From contig NC_068575.1 in NCBI RefSeq assembly GCF_025698545.1, positions 62,071,980-62,135,979 of the forward strand: a stretch of DNA of 64,000 nt. Direction: 5' to 3'. Position numbers and translations under genes: made by a program. Each line of letters starts with the position of its first letter. Within the stretch, counting starts at the first letter, position 1. Source of the DNA: Gossypium raimondii (Eukaryota; Streptophyta; Magnoliopsida; Malvales; Malvaceae). The notes below the pieces were generated by a model. The model saw only the letters and a list, made by a program, of their open reading frames with translations. It did no database searches and was not told the origin of the DNA. This document shows, one piece after another, positions 10,803 through 24,841 of this stretch.

Positions 10803-12466
10803 ATGGAGAAAATGGGAGAATGGGAACAAAGGAGTTTGGTGAGTGAGTTAACTCAGGGAAGAGAGGTAGCTAGGCAACTTCAAGCACATCTTAATGGTGC
10901 TTCTTCTTCTTCTTATGATATTGAAACTCGTGAAGTATTAGTTCAAAAGATTGAAGCTTCATATGAGAAAGCACTTTCGATTTTGAATTGCAATGTTAAC
11001 ACTTCGTCGGCGTCGGCGGTTGTGCCACTAACGCCGGTGATCAGAATGCCGGAGTCACCGAATTCTCGCTGTGGAAGTCCACCGAGTGAAGACTCTGACC
11101 GGAGTTTCAGAGTTTCCGATGCTTCCAAGAAAAGGTACATACGGTAGCATACATGAGTGTTTTTAGAACAAACCAGTGAACCGATTAAATTTATTCAAAT
11201 CGGTCCAATCAATTCAATATTATTTTTTAGATTGACACTCGGTTGGTTCTCCATCTAACAATCCGGTTCAAACATCATTGACATACATATATATAGGTGA
11301 AATTCTTTCAAAGTCCCCCTATTATAGAGACTGCATCAAATTAGTCCTACTATTACATTGATCAATTTAGTTTTTTTTACTAGTAAAAGAAATCAAATCA
11401 AATCAAATTACAACAGGGTTAATATTTTTTTTATATAGTAATGTAAACTATGTTGGAATTTAATTTAATTTAATTCTTTTATCAGTACATAAACTAAATT
11501 AATCCATCTAATAATAGAGGATGAATTGCATTAAAATAATAATAATAGAGGACCAATTTGATGCAATTTCTAAAATAGAGTGGCTTCATAAACACTTTTA
11601 CCTGTATAAATGTTTGTATATGCGATGAATTTTGACATGGATGACATTCTTTTATATTTCCAATTATTTAATAGAGGGGATTCATCATTATAATTATGTT
11701 GCAGAAAAGCACCGAGATGGACACAAGAAGTCCGAGTAACACCTGGGACAGCCCTGGAGGGACCTCTTGATGATGGTTTCAGTTGGAGGAAATACGGACA
11801 AAAAGACATTCTCGGCTCTAGATTTCCCAGGTATTTCAACCCAAATAAATATAAATCCATATATATATATGTATATGGGTGGAAAGCTGTATAGCTTAAT
11901 TAAAGAATGATTTTCATGGTTGCAGAGGCTACTACAGATGCACACATCGAAACATCAATGGTTGTTTAGCAACAAAGCAAGTACAAAGATCAGACGATGA
12001 CCCAACAATCTTTGACATTACTTACGTCGGAACCCATACTTGTCGTAACGTAACCTCACATCTAATGTCTGAAAAAAACCAAGAACAAGGACCCTCTGCT
12101 TCCTCAATGGCAGCCGTTGAACCACAATCATCATCATCATCTCAAGATCTACTTCTTAACTTCCAGAAAGGCCTTAAAGTTAAAACCCAAGATTTAGAGG
12201 ATCAAACATACGCTTCATTAATCCCTTATACTTCATCAACGTCAAACGTTGTGTTTTCATGGCCTTCGGTGATCGACAACAACCGTAATTTCGTATCGCC
12301 GGCAACATCGGGGACTGACTTTGGTTTTGGAACTTGTGATGATCAGATTATTCAAGCTTCTGCTGCTGCTTCGGTAACGAGCTCGCCCACTGTTGGCTTG
12401 GATCATTTCCATCAGTTGGATGGAAATTTCACATTTGATAATAATGGCTTCTTTCGCCATGGATAG
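10803..12466 (+). CDS. WRKY transcription factor, group III (WRKY41/53-like)
   Basis: Three exons, 10803-11134, 11705-11830 and 11926-12466, keep phase 2 at both junctions and give 332 residues. The single WRKY domain holds WRKYGQK at 138-144. Its zinc finger is C158-x7-C166-x23-H190-x-C192, which is the C-x7-C-x23-H-x-C pattern diagnostic of group III. The second intron splits the domain at the conserved PR/GYYRC site (R-type intron). The N-terminal part includes the SELTQGREVARQLQAHL helix and a KAPRWTQEVRV stretch typical of the WRKY41/53/46/30 branch. Such proteins bind W-boxes (TTGACC/T) in the nucleus and act mainly in salicylate, defence and senescence responses. The C-terminus is Ser/Asp/Phe-rich, as expected for a transactivation region. 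A MITE lies in intron 1. Confidence 0.94.
11296..11603. mobile_element. MITE (family B) in WRKY intron 1
   Basis: Left arm: TATTATAGAGACTGCATCAAATTAGTCC. Right arm, reversed: TAGAAATTGCATCAAATTGGTCC. The ends extend as GGTGAAATTCTTTC (left) and GGTAAAAGTGTTTA (right, reversed). It ends about 100 bases before the acceptor of exon 2. It belongs to the same family as 7210-7577 but is shorter and more diverged in the middle. Confidence 0.7.
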
Positions 12467-13301
12467 TGCTGAGAAAGTTCTGTTTCATTGCATGTACTTT
12501 GAGAAAATGATGACTACTTTTCCTCAGTTTCGAAGAAGGTTTTCTTTTTTTAAGGTGGTAGATTTTCTTATAGCAAATGAAGGCTACTTCTTTTCCAATG
12601 TTATAATATTTTTCTTCAACAGGATTTGAATCAAAATTAAGAATAAAAAATCACGAATGAAATTGATAGTATTTAGTTCATACATTGGGTCTTGATTAAG
12701 TTGGAAGTGAAACATAACATTGGGGTGTAAAATAATTATTATTATTTTATACATAAGCCTCAAATAGTGATTTCATTATACTTAAGTATAGATAGATAAA
12801 TAAATTTATACAACCTCAAGTAACTCATCATATTTTAAACAATCTGAAAGCTCATATTAACGTCCTTTAGCCAGAATTGTTTTGAGTTGAAAAGAACAAA
12901 AAAAACAGATTCGTAAAATAATCAACGGTCCAACGAATTTTTAATCAATTAGAATCAACTAAAGAAAATTCCAAAGTATAAACCATCCGTGACATTGACC
13001 CAATTTATCAAATATATAACTATGATTAAGGAGAATTGTTAACATTTTCAGAGTTAGGACACAAATTTCTCTGTTCCAAAGTTCACGTTTATGCATACAT
13101 TCAACATTAGAAAAAGCAACAATTGCTTCTTCTTTTTTCAAACTCAAGCCAGGTTGTTGACCTCCTTTTAAGTTCATTTTAGGATTCAAATGACAGAACA
13201 AACATTCATCATGCATAGACCTTTTTTAAAAACCAGAATATACGAAAAAAGAAAAAAAAAAAAAAGGGGGGGGGGTTTCCCCTTGCACACAACAATGCTC
13301 G
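12467..13301. other. Convergent spacer between the WRKY and E2 genes
   Basis: No gene. It contains the 3' ends of two converging genes. AATAAAAAATC near 12640 could serve the WRKY transcript, and the E2 3' UTR should read leftward from 13301. Homopolymers at about 13247-13275 (a long A run followed directly by ten or eleven Gs) are the sort of sequence where assemblies are often wrong. Confidence 0.4.
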
Positions 13302-15491
<2,190 letters not shown>

Positions 15492-15579
15492 CGCAAAACC
15501 TACAATCCATACAGCATAGATCAATTTAAAAAAAAAAAAGGCAAAAAAATAAAGAAGGAACAATTAAAAGCGAGAAACG

Positions 15580-15790
15580 AAGATACTGAACCTGAAAAGA
15601 TGATCCTCCTTTGGCGGTAAGAGAGCTGAGGTTTTTGATCGAGGAAAGGAGAAAATGAAGAAGAAAAACCAAGGCGAAAAACAAAAGATGAGAGAATTTG
15701 TGATCGCTTGTAGTGGCGGTATTTTATAAATGGGTGGACCGGCCTCAGTTGTGCGTTTCTGATTGAGTTATTATTCTCTTGTGGGTCCAT
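15580..15790 (-). promoter_or_regulatory. Probable 5' leader exon and promoter edge of the E2 gene
   Basis: On the minus strand this stretch is rich in TCTTC and CTTTT words. It contains a GT-started intron shortly after TCATCTTTTCAG (near 15595) that would end at GATTGTAG next to the start codon. The sequence TTATAAAATACC near 15720 (minus strand: GGTATTTTATAA) may include the TATA element. Leader introns are common in E2 genes of this class. No transcript evidence is available here. Confidence 0.4.
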
Positions 15791-16611
15791 GACTTGGCGT
15801 TCATTTTACGGGAGTTTTTCTCTTTCGGTAATATACGAGAGTATGTTATTATAATTCTTCTATTATATAATAATAATATAAAATCACATAGGAATTCGTC
15901 ATTTTCAAATAAATCAATGTAATGTATCAGTATTTATCATAAAGTGTAATAGAATATATTTTAGATTTAAGTTAATTTGATGATTAAATATCAAAATAAA
16001 ATTATTTGAATTTAAATTTATAAATTTGTAATATTTAAAAAATTTAAACCGTAAAAAGAGAAGGGTATGAAAGTTTTAAGTTGGTGGAAGCGATGGAAAT
16101 AGAAAATGTCATATGATATCGATGAAAATAGTTTAATGATTTAAATAAATACTTTTGAATAATTCAATAACTATTTTATAATTTTTGAATTATAATGATC
16201 AAAATATAAACTTATAGTATAATGATATTGGATATAATTTTTTTATAATTTATTTCATATAATAAATATTTTGCGCAAAGCGATGCTTTCCTAGCTCGCC
16301 ATACCAGCTTTATTTTTTTAAGGGCAGAAAATTTTGAATTTTGGAGTATAACATTTTACAACTTTTAAGGGTCCAATTGAATAAAAATATTCTTCAAATT
16401 CCAAAGTGATAATTGATTACAAAACTTCGGGACTAAATAAAAGTTAACCCAATAGTTATTCCCTGACTGCATAGGCGCGTGCGTGACGTGACCATCAGAT
16501 CATCATCGAAGAAAATTTAAAGGCTTCGCAAACTGAGGCTTTTTTTCATTTTCCTAATAATTTCCTCCTTTATTGCAAAATTTTTTTTCATCCTCTCCGA
16601 TCACATTCGCA
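15791..16611. other. Divergent spacer between the E2 and UBA-domain genes
   Basis: No gene. It holds two promoters facing away from each other. AAATACTTTTGAATAATTC...TATTTTATAATTTTT near 16145-16190 is a fragment of the MITE family complete at 31870-32392. The clearly host-like part begins near 16470 with GGCGCGTGCGTGACGTGACC (about 16473-16492), which contains TGACGTGA, a bZIP-type (ACGT core) site about 125 bases before the ATG. Confidence 0.45.
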
Positions 16612-18569
16612 ATGGATTACGATTTCAGGAACAGAACAGGTCCGCCGTACGAGGCGCAGATCCCGATTTACCGGCAACAACCCACTTCATCGTCATCTAC
16701 CCATCCGATGTACGGATCTTCAATGTACCCGAGGATCGGTGGTCAACCCGCCGCTCACAGTGTTGCCCCTCCCACCACTCGCGCCTCTTCTTTCCACCAG
16801 AATTTTTCGCCTTCCTCTTCCTGTAAACTATCTCCCCTAAAAAAATATTTTTTTTTTAGTTTTTTTATTTTTTTTTCTAATTTTGTTTTATGACAGCGGG
16901 ATTGGGCATTAGGGTTGCTTTGAAACCAAAATATCGTATTACACCTCCGGTAAGCCCTCAGTCGCTTCATTTTGGGGGGTTTTTAATAAGATGAATATGT
17001 TTATCCTATTAATTAATTTGTCTTTCTTGCAGCCTCAGTTGTCTCCCCAAGTTGGGGATATTCCTCGAAGCAATTTTCAGTTTGATTTCGAGTTTGAGAG
17101 GAAAATTTTGGCAGAAGCAGAAAAAGAAAACATGAATTGGAGTAAGCTTGGCTTGGAAAACCTTTCTTCCAAGCCTATCGAAACTTCTTCTTCTTCAACG
17201 GTACGCTTTAGACCTGTCTTTGATTAACGTTGTAACCTGTCTGTTCGATGGTTATCTGTGATGACATTTTTAGGATTTTGTTTTAATGAGATTGGTTCAT
17301 ATTGGTTGAGCTTTTAAGGGTTTCTCTTTGAAGAAACAGAACAATGATTTGAATGTGCAGGGTGCAAACTCAGATCCTGTGGTGAGCAAATACATTGCCT
17401 CTGGACTCAGCCGAGAAGCAGTGACCCTCGCGGTTGCAAATTACGGCGACAATCCAACCAAGGTATGTGTTGATAGATGTTACTTCATCAAAGTGGTAGG
17501 AAAAACTGATGATAATTGTTATTAGAATCTAGTGAATGGGTTAATCATAGTCCTAGTTTAGAGCTTGATTGGGTCTACTTTGAAGCATTCATCACTCGAT
17601 GTCTTTATTTTGCAAGATGTGCTTTATGCTTGAGATTCGGATACATAATCGTCATGGATAGTTAGGATTCTATCTACCTGCACTTTCTTGATTAGCAGAG
17701 TAATTTCGGTTTAATGGCATACTTAGATTCTTTACTGTTGCTGTGTTTTCTTTCTCTTTTGGCTTCATACTGCTCTAGGAGAAATAATTGATTTTCATGA
17801 TCCATGACTTAGTTTCCTTTGTAGCATGTCGGGAATGCACGAAATAATTGTAACATGCGCTTTATGCTCGAGATTAGGATACATAGTCATCATGGATGAT
17901 TAAGATCCTATCTGCATTTTCTTGATTAGCAGATAGTAATTTCGGTTTAATGGCATGCTCGGATTCTTTACTGTTACTCTGTTTCCTTTCTCTTTTGGCT
18001 TCATACCTATCTGGGAGGAATAACTGGTTTTCATGATCCATGACTTGGTTTTCTTTATATCATGTTGGGGATGCATGAAATAATTTTAACATGTGCTTTA
18101 TGCTCGAGATTTGGAGGGATGATTAGGATCCTGTCTACCTGCATTTTCATGATTATCAGAGAGTAATTTCGTTTAATGGCATGCTCAGATTCTTTACTGT
18201 TACTCCGTTTTCTTTCTCTTTTGGCTCCATAAGGTTCTAGGAGAAATGACTGGTTTTCATGATCCATGTCTTAGTTTCCTTATGTATCGTGATGGGGGTG
18301 AAAATTTCTCCTAGTGCTTTAGTTTGAATTGTTTCATTTCATCAATTCTTCTGGATATGGAGCTGGCATTTTCAAAAAGTGTTCATTAAAGCACGTCTTT
18401 CATATATATTTATGTTGTTTCGGTCCTTTGATAGGTTCGGGAATTTGTCACCGGTTACAACCTACTGCGAGAAATGGGGTTCTCATCAAACAATGTGGCT
18501 GAAGCCTTACTCATGTATGACAATGACACAGACAAGGCATTGGCTCATTTCCTTAACAGCTCATCATGA
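16612..18569 (+). CDS. UBA-domain protein, small plant-specific family
   Basis: Five exons (16612-16822, 16897-16949, 17033-17200, 17361-17462, 18435-18569), all in phase, give 222 residues. Residues 1-70 are Pro/Ser/Gln-rich and probably disordered. GLGIRVALKPKYRITPP (about 71-88) is a well-kept motif, and a charged helix (EFERKILAEAEKENMNW) follows. Residues about 150-220 hold a helical ubiquitin-associated region with the UBA hallmark MGF in LLREMGFSSNNVAEALL and an end ALAHFLNSSS. UBA modules bind ubiquitin, so a role as a ubiquitin-binding adaptor is likely. Partner and pathway are unknown. I recognise the layout from plant proteins annotated only as UBA/TS-N domain proteins. Intron 4 is unusually long because of a three-copy tandem array. 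Confidence 0.85.
17621..18300 (+). repeat. Three tandem copies of a ~237-bp unit in an intron of the UBA gene
   Basis: GCTTTATGCT(T/C)GAGATT begins units at about 17621, 17859 and 18095, a period of 238 then 236 bases. The third copy is shorter (about 205 bases) because of a small deletion near its start. Shared words in the same order are TAATTTCGGTTTAATGGCAT, GATTCTTTACTGTT, TTCTCTTTTGGCT and TTTTCATGATCCATG. The copies differ from each other at perhaps one base in ten. The array fills most of intron 4 (17463-18434) and spares both splice sites. Confidence 0.92.
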
Positions 18570-19599
18570 GTATGTTAAAATAAACCAAAATAGTTTGTAT
18601 GCCAATGAAAACTGGAATGATAATCTGCCATCTGTGTTTCGCTGCTTTGAAACAGATTGTACAAATAGTCATCCTACAATATTTGTCGTCTCTAATAAAG
18701 TACAAACATTACTATTATAACTATTGCCTCTTTGGTGTTAATTGTATGTATGGGTGTATTGTTTCCCCTAAAGTATTGTTCTGGAGAACACTTCTATAAG
18801 TTATTGCCTATCATCATCCAAAGAAGTATCATGCAGGCTCCTATACTGGGGTCAAATTGCATTTTACCCTTTTAATCAAAAAATGAAGGGCTAAATTGGC
18901 CTCTGCATGTAGATTAAAGAGCAAACAAATCTTTTTGTTAAAATTTTTATTAATTCCTATTGTTAAAAATTGATCTTTATACGTCAAAGTGAGGTACACA
19001 TGGTATGTCATGTATCATTATTTGGTTATTTTATCAATCATGTCAATTTTATTCTGTCAATCTAATATATAGAGATTAATTTATTTATTTTTGAGTAGAA
19101 AAGGTAGATTGTAATCTACCTTTTAGTGGGACTTTCATGATACTTTTACCAACATAAATATGAGTATGTTTGAATATATAAATATGATAGTTCCATTATA
19201 AGAAAAACATGAGAGAAAAGAGCACAATTTTGTATCCACACTAGTTTCGAGTCCGGGTAAGATAGATTTACTTAATATATTAATCCAAACAATGCCTAAC
19301 ATTAGAATAAATCATGTATCCAATATGTTCTATCTGTATAAAAGAATGAACTTATACAAGAAAAATGAATAATATAACCCTCTTAAATCTACTATTATCT
19401 ATAAGCCCCTTCACTGTGTCAATTTCAAACTATGCTCTCAATGGCTCATCATATGGCAGTTTAAAACAACTTGTATTGAGCAAGTAATAAGCCCTCTAAT
19501 CAAAACTCTAAGGAGCAATTCTTTTATCAAAATAAGATACAACCTCTCATATATATAGCATTGGGGCTCGTATTGCTTTTCCGGGATCGGTAAATAAAC
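18570..19599. other. Convergent spacer between the UBA and galactosyltransferase genes
   Basis: No gene. The UBA transcript should end near 18720-18800. A MITE fills 18822-19150 (separate entry). The rest is AT-rich spacer and the 3' UTR of the galactosyltransferase, which reads leftward from 19599. Confidence 0.4.
18822..19150. mobile_element. MITE with inverted ends (family A)
   Basis: About 330 bases. The left end reads AAGTATCATGCAGGCTCCTA. The right end, reversed, reads GGTAAAAGTATCATGAAAGT. The internal order (GTCAAATTGCATTTTACCC, a TTAAAATTTTTATT hinge, GTCATGTATCATTATTTGG, TATAGAGATTAATTTATTTA) is repeated in the copy at 62804-63183. It lies just 3' of the UBA gene and has no coding capacity. 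Confidence 0.75.
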
Positions 19600-22500
19600 T
19601 CAAACTCCAGAACAAATAGCTCCTGAAATCACATCCAATGGAAAACAAAAGATATACATGTTAGTTTACCCCGAGAAGACCGAAACAAGTATGTCAGACA
19701 TGGGAACTTTAGGAAAACGAAGAGTCATAGGATCTATCAAGAAGAATGTTCTCTGTTTTGGGATGTCTATACCTGAAACTATCTCATGATTATCACTAAG
19801 GAGTAAGGAAAATAATACTTCCTACTTTTGTTACTTGTTCTTTGAGCTACTCAGACTTGAGTGTAAGTTTCAAACATGGATATGCATGTGACAGGAGTAT
19901 AAAGTTCTTTCACGCATTGGAGGGTTCTAGGAAGGTATATCCACAAACCCATGTCCACATATGGGTCGGTAAAAAGGAGTCAAATATGAATATTTCAAAA
20001 AAAATGAAGAGTTGGAGCAACATAGCTTGTTCTTTGTAGTAAAGTTTGGATACTAATATCTATATTAATTATGCATACCATGATACCATCAGATAGACAA
20101 AGGGAGAAAGAGGGAGAGACCTGTGGACCAAGATGAGCAACAAAACTTCCCTTCATCTACATGTTTGACATCGAGACCTATAAACCACGACCCAGCACTG
20201 ACATCGTCATGGGCATATGTGCGCAGAAGAGATCTGCAATTCAACGAAATAGGATCAACTTCCTGCTTTATAACGGCATAACTTGAGTAATCGTAACACC
20301 AAAGAGTAAAGGCCCTGACCTATTTATCGAAATAAATTTAGCCAAAGCACCTGATATGACATACATTTCGCCAGAAGCATGGCGAAAATATCTGTCCAAC
20401 ACCCGAAAAAATAAGAGAACGTACTCCATGGAAGGAAAACAAATATCAATATACAATAACCAGTACAAGAATCAGGAAAGCAGAAGTGCTTTTACAACTA
20501 AATCAATAACACGGATCTTGACAGTGTAGGCAATAAGTAATATTAACAGATATTGGTCTAGAATTCGAAGATGGTATCAATGGCGGTAAAACTTACGATT
20601 TTTTATCACCAAACTTCCACCAATCTGGTTCATACCATTTATGGCTCCTGCCAATATCAAGAGTTGCAAGCATGAGAAGAAATAAAGGCTATTCAAATAT
20701 ATCAAACTCATATATGTCTAAGTTGAACTCACGGTTCTGAGAAAACTAGGCCAGATTTCATACAGCCAATATAAACACGAGGTTTGTCGAGATGAGATGA
20801 AAGTGTAGCTCCCAAGGCATCTGGAAAACATCAAGTCGATAGTGTGAAGATTCAAAATTGAGAAATCTGTATCACATCAATTGCGATACTAACCGATATT
20901 TACATAAACATCGTCATTGACTTTTGCGTAAAAATCAGCATCCCATTTATCTGCAGCAAGAGCAAAAAACATTTTGACTTTCTTTGGAAGCTCTCCGGGT
21001 GCTTCGACTTGGTCCTGTTTAAGGGAAGTATATAGAAATGGTTATACGGATGAATCGATAACCGAGTTTTTGAAACAATACCAACTGCTTCTGACCGACT
21101 TCTGAAAGTAATACTTGCATAAGGAGTGTTCTGTTGACTTACGAGAATGATAAAGTCATTTGTTTGCCTATTTTCATCATCGATGCTCCTGTCTAAATTG
21201 TCCTCACGGTCGGCACTGGAAAGCTATGCAACTTAGGAATGATTCTAGCTTTAACATCATCATAAATTTGCAAGACCCCATTGAAAGAGAAAATTATACC
21301 TTCTCCCGATGACAAATCGTGAAACTACACCTTTTTCTTTCTCCATTTTCTTCAATGTTTCACCTGGAAAATTAACGATTCAGGTCATCAACGCAATCTC
21401 AAAATCGTTTGTATTGTCCCTCAGTACAAATGCATGATACAGCATACATGTTAAATTAGTTGTGTGCACATAAATTGTCGGTTGAAGATGCATGTATTGA
21501 ACTTGTCCCCTTCAAGGCTAATAGCTACAAACAGGACCTATTATGAACAGGTGTTCATACCGCTTCCCAAGTTCCGACAAGAACATAAATCCATTTACAC
21601 AACAATCCGCTAATGCAAACAAAATCTAACCCAACAGATAATACAATAACGATTAATGGAAAGTCAAGTGTTCATACTGGTTCCCATTTGTGTGCACATA
21701 AATTGTCAGTTGAGGATGCATATATATCCCCTTAAAGACTAATAGCTACAAATGGGACTTATTAAACAAGCATTTTGAGCAGGCGTTCGTACCGTTTCCC
21801 AATTTCCGAAAGAACATAAATCCATTTACACACCAATAACAAATACAATAATGAATGAAGGAGTGTTCATACCGCTTCCCATCCAAGCCTTACGTATAGC
21901 ATCTCTGTTGTTTTTACGGCCAAATCTCGTTAAAACTCCGATTACTACCAGCGGCTTTCTCTTTGAAACAGCCCCGCTAGTATCCGATGAACGCTTAGAA
22001 GTAAAACCCTCTTGTCTAGCTATAGCTAGATCCATTTCAAGGGCAGATAATGTCTTGTGTTGTTCCCTATACAAAAAAAAAAAGAAACCAATCCTCAACA
22101 AAATATTAATGTTGCAAATTGCAATAGAAATTCCCATTGTAATTTAGTACTCAAAAGTCAAAATAAAACAAAATTCCACCTTACCTGCAAGCAATGATTT
22201 TCAAAGTATCATCCACTGATATAGCAGATTGACCCTAAAATGAAAAAGTCAGTAATTCAATCAATTAAATCAAAACCAACAAAAAAAAAAACAGCTAAAT
22301 TCTCACCAGCCCTGTTACTCTATCAAGTTCCTTTATCAAATAAGCCCTGTTTTGTGCATCCTGCCATAATCTAAATTCCACATAGAACCCCCCCCCCCAA
22401 AAAAAAAAGAAGGATTTTTATTCAGTAAAATGAATTTAAATTACAATTTAAAAACCTGGGTCTGATAGTAATTAAAGAACTGACCTGCCGGCAACATAAA

Positions 22501-22600
22501 AAGAAGCAAAAATGGCGAACATGGAGATCAACAACGAAGAGATTCGTGTTCGAAACACCATATTTGATACTTTGCTATTGGATCCCTTACTCTGCATCAT
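19600..22600 (-). CDS. Probable beta-1,3-galactosyltransferase (glycosyltransferase family 31)
   Basis: Twelve coding exons on the minus strand run from 22600-22485 to a last exon of only 23 bases (19622-19600). The total is 1029 bases, or 342 residues, in phase throughout. It is a type II membrane protein: a short basic N-terminus, then a membrane anchor (about residues 20-37, SLLISMFAIFASFYVAG), a stem, then the GT31 domain. The domain shows RKNNRDAIRKAWM, FVIGR, a metal-binding DDV motif at 221-223 in KVNDDVYVN, W(W)KFGD, YFRHASGEMY and ending HDDVSAGSWF...KFCCSSW. Such Golgi enzymes add galactose from UDP-galactose in beta-1,3 linkage, in plants often on arabinogalactan proteins or N-glycans. 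It belongs to the short group without a galectin domain (Arabidopsis B3GALT types). The acceptor cannot be read from sequence. The junction codons of every intron agree with family spacing. Intron 1 holds a C run followed by an A run (22388-22410). Confidence 0.9.
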
Positions 22601-23088
22601 CTTCTTGAATGGAAGAAAAAATACCCAGATTCAGTGATGTAAATGAGAAGTAGATCCAAGTCCAAGTACTGGGTTTTTTTTCAATGATCTGGGTATCGTA
22701 TCGTAGTATGGTTCAGGGACTGGCTAAAAGATGACTTGTCACCGTTGAAAGCAATTCTCCGAGGTTGTCGGTCTTGTCTTTTTGGGTTTTCAGTGCAACG
22801 CCCTGCAACTGCAAAGCCTCAAATCTTTCAGGATTTTCCGGGTTTTAAATACACTTGGAAACTTGGATCAGGCCATGATAATACTGTAATATCATTCGAC
22901 TTAATATTTCATTTATTTTTTTAATATTAATTTTATTAAACAGTGATTTTAGAGAGTAAATATTAATTATATTTCAATCTAAATTGATCAATTTAAAATA
23001 GAAGGACTAATTTGCTTCAATCCCTATAATACAAGGACATCTCAGGTGCATTACCCAATAATACAATATATAAATACAATTGAATTAT

Positions 23089-23604
23089 ATTAAATTTAGC
23101 TATTAATCTTTGTACTATGTATAAATTGTTGACTTAATCTATTTACTTTAATTTGATTATTTTAATCTTTATACTTTTGACATTTGAAATTTCAATTTTA
23201 ACCAAATGATAGTGTTAAATTTATTACACTAAATTTTATTATTTTTAAAATTTGATACAGACAAATATATTATTGCAAATGTAATATCATGCCAATTTGA
23301 CATTTTTACATGTTACACAAAAATTCAATTAATAGATTTAACGAGTATTGTTTATGTCAAAACTAAAATTTTAAAGTTCGAGAATAATAGAGACTATGAA
23401 TGATCCAAGCGGAAAAATGGAATGAAATTTTATTAAATGAATTTAGCAGTTATTGTTTGCGTTAGGATTGAAAATTTAGAATTGAAAATATAGAGACCGA
23501 AACAGATCACTTGAAAATGCAATGACTAAAGTTGACAAAATTAAAATATAAAGATTAAATTTATAACTTATACATAATATAGGGACTAACAGAAAAATTT
23601 AACC
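23089..23604. mobile_element. MITE-like element with ~90-base inverted ends
   Basis: About 515 bases. The left end reads ATTAAATTTAGCTATTAATC then TTTGTACTATGTATAAATTG. The right end, reversed, reads GGTTAAATTTTTCTGTTAGTC then CCTATATTATGTATAAGTTA. Similarity between the arms continues through TTTAATCTTTATA. No coding capacity. Target duplication is unclear. Confidence 0.6.
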
Positions 23605-24459
23605 ATTGAACCATAGTATAAAAATGCAGATAGAGTAAATATGTATAGATGGAAAGAAAGTGGTAGGTTTGGATGATATGGTAACACAACGTAACCCTTA
23701 GTTTATACTTTATATGGCAATGTAATCATGCGAACGGCGCCGTATCATGCCGCAGATATAATTTAAATTCTATTTTTCCTTTTCTGAATCTTTTTCATAC
23801 GAATTTATATACAATATTTTATAAGGTTCAATTTAAAATATTAAAAAAGTTAAATTTACTTTCATTTTATAATTTTTTATTGAGTAAATATAATTAATTG
23901 TATATTTAATATTCATTATAAAATGATTTTTTTTTGAATAATTTCATTATGGGTTTGGATTATATCTACTTTTTTTGACGCAATGTCTAGAACTATTCAT
24001 AACCTCTCTCTAACTCATAAATAAGAGGATAATGTGTTTCAACAACCTCGAATTCATGTCTTCTTGCATTGGTAACAATGCCCATATATCGGGCACTTGT
24101 ATGGTTTTATTTACTTATGGCTTGATATGAAAGAAATTGGAGGAAAAGAAAAAAAAAAGAAATAGATGAAAATGAAAACATTTTTTAGGTGTATGAAATA
24201 GTAAAATTAAAGGTTTAAAATTCATTATTTATTAGGTGCAAAATAAAGTTTTAATAATTTCAGAATTAAGTTTAAAATTTGTCAACCCACTAATTCTGGT
24301 TGTGAGTCTACAAATTTCATTGAAATGTACTAAGAATTATTCTAAATATTAAATATAAGTACGATTTTTTATGTTTTTAATATTATATATGAATTTTTTC
24401 ATGTACTAGTGAGTTTGTACTTGGAATGAAATTTTTAATGGTTGAAATTTTATAGGTTT

Positions 24460-24780
24460 GTTTTGATATTTGTACTCTTTTTGTCTAATTTGGTATTTGA
24501 ATTTGAAAATTAAATCCGTTTTGGTCTTTGAATTTAAATTCCGTTAATATTTGATGATGTGACTAGTATTACTAGAACATGATAGGATAAAAATCGATCG
24601 GTATAACGGTCCGAATAACGAGATTGAGTTAGAAATTACTTGAGAATTGGTAAAAATAAAAAAATTAGAATAAAAATCAACAATTAAACATGTTGAATCA
24701 ATTTAATAAATTTTTTATTTTTAACTTTTTAATTATTATTGATCTAGTGATTGAATCTAAAATCAATAATTGAAGTGGTT
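24460..24780. repeat. Dispersed repeat sharing TTTGATGATGTGACTAG with 50.2 kb
   Basis: Contains TTTGATGATGTGACTAGTATT (about 24550), followed by ATCGGTATAACGGTCCGAATAACG and AAATTAG words. The copy at about 50110-50520 has the same order (TTTGATGATGTGACTAGTG, ATCAATATAATGG, AAAATGG). It is an old, unclassified repeat family. Confidence 0.5.
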
Positions 24781-24818
24781 GACACCAAAATAATTATCCC
24801 GACATAAACCGTATAAAT

Positions 24819-24841
24819 CCACGTGGCCACGTGTATATATA
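24819..24841 (+). promoter_or_regulatory. Two overlapping G-boxes next to a TATA run
   Basis: CCACGTGGCCACGTG at 24819-24833 has two CACGTG cores (24820-24825 and 24828-24833) eight bases apart. TATATATA follows at once. G-boxes bind bZIP and bHLH factors, and CCACGTGG is a strong abscisic-acid-response-type site. The pair sits about 530 bases before the ABCC10-like ATG and just before a likely leader with an intron. Confidence 0.6.
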
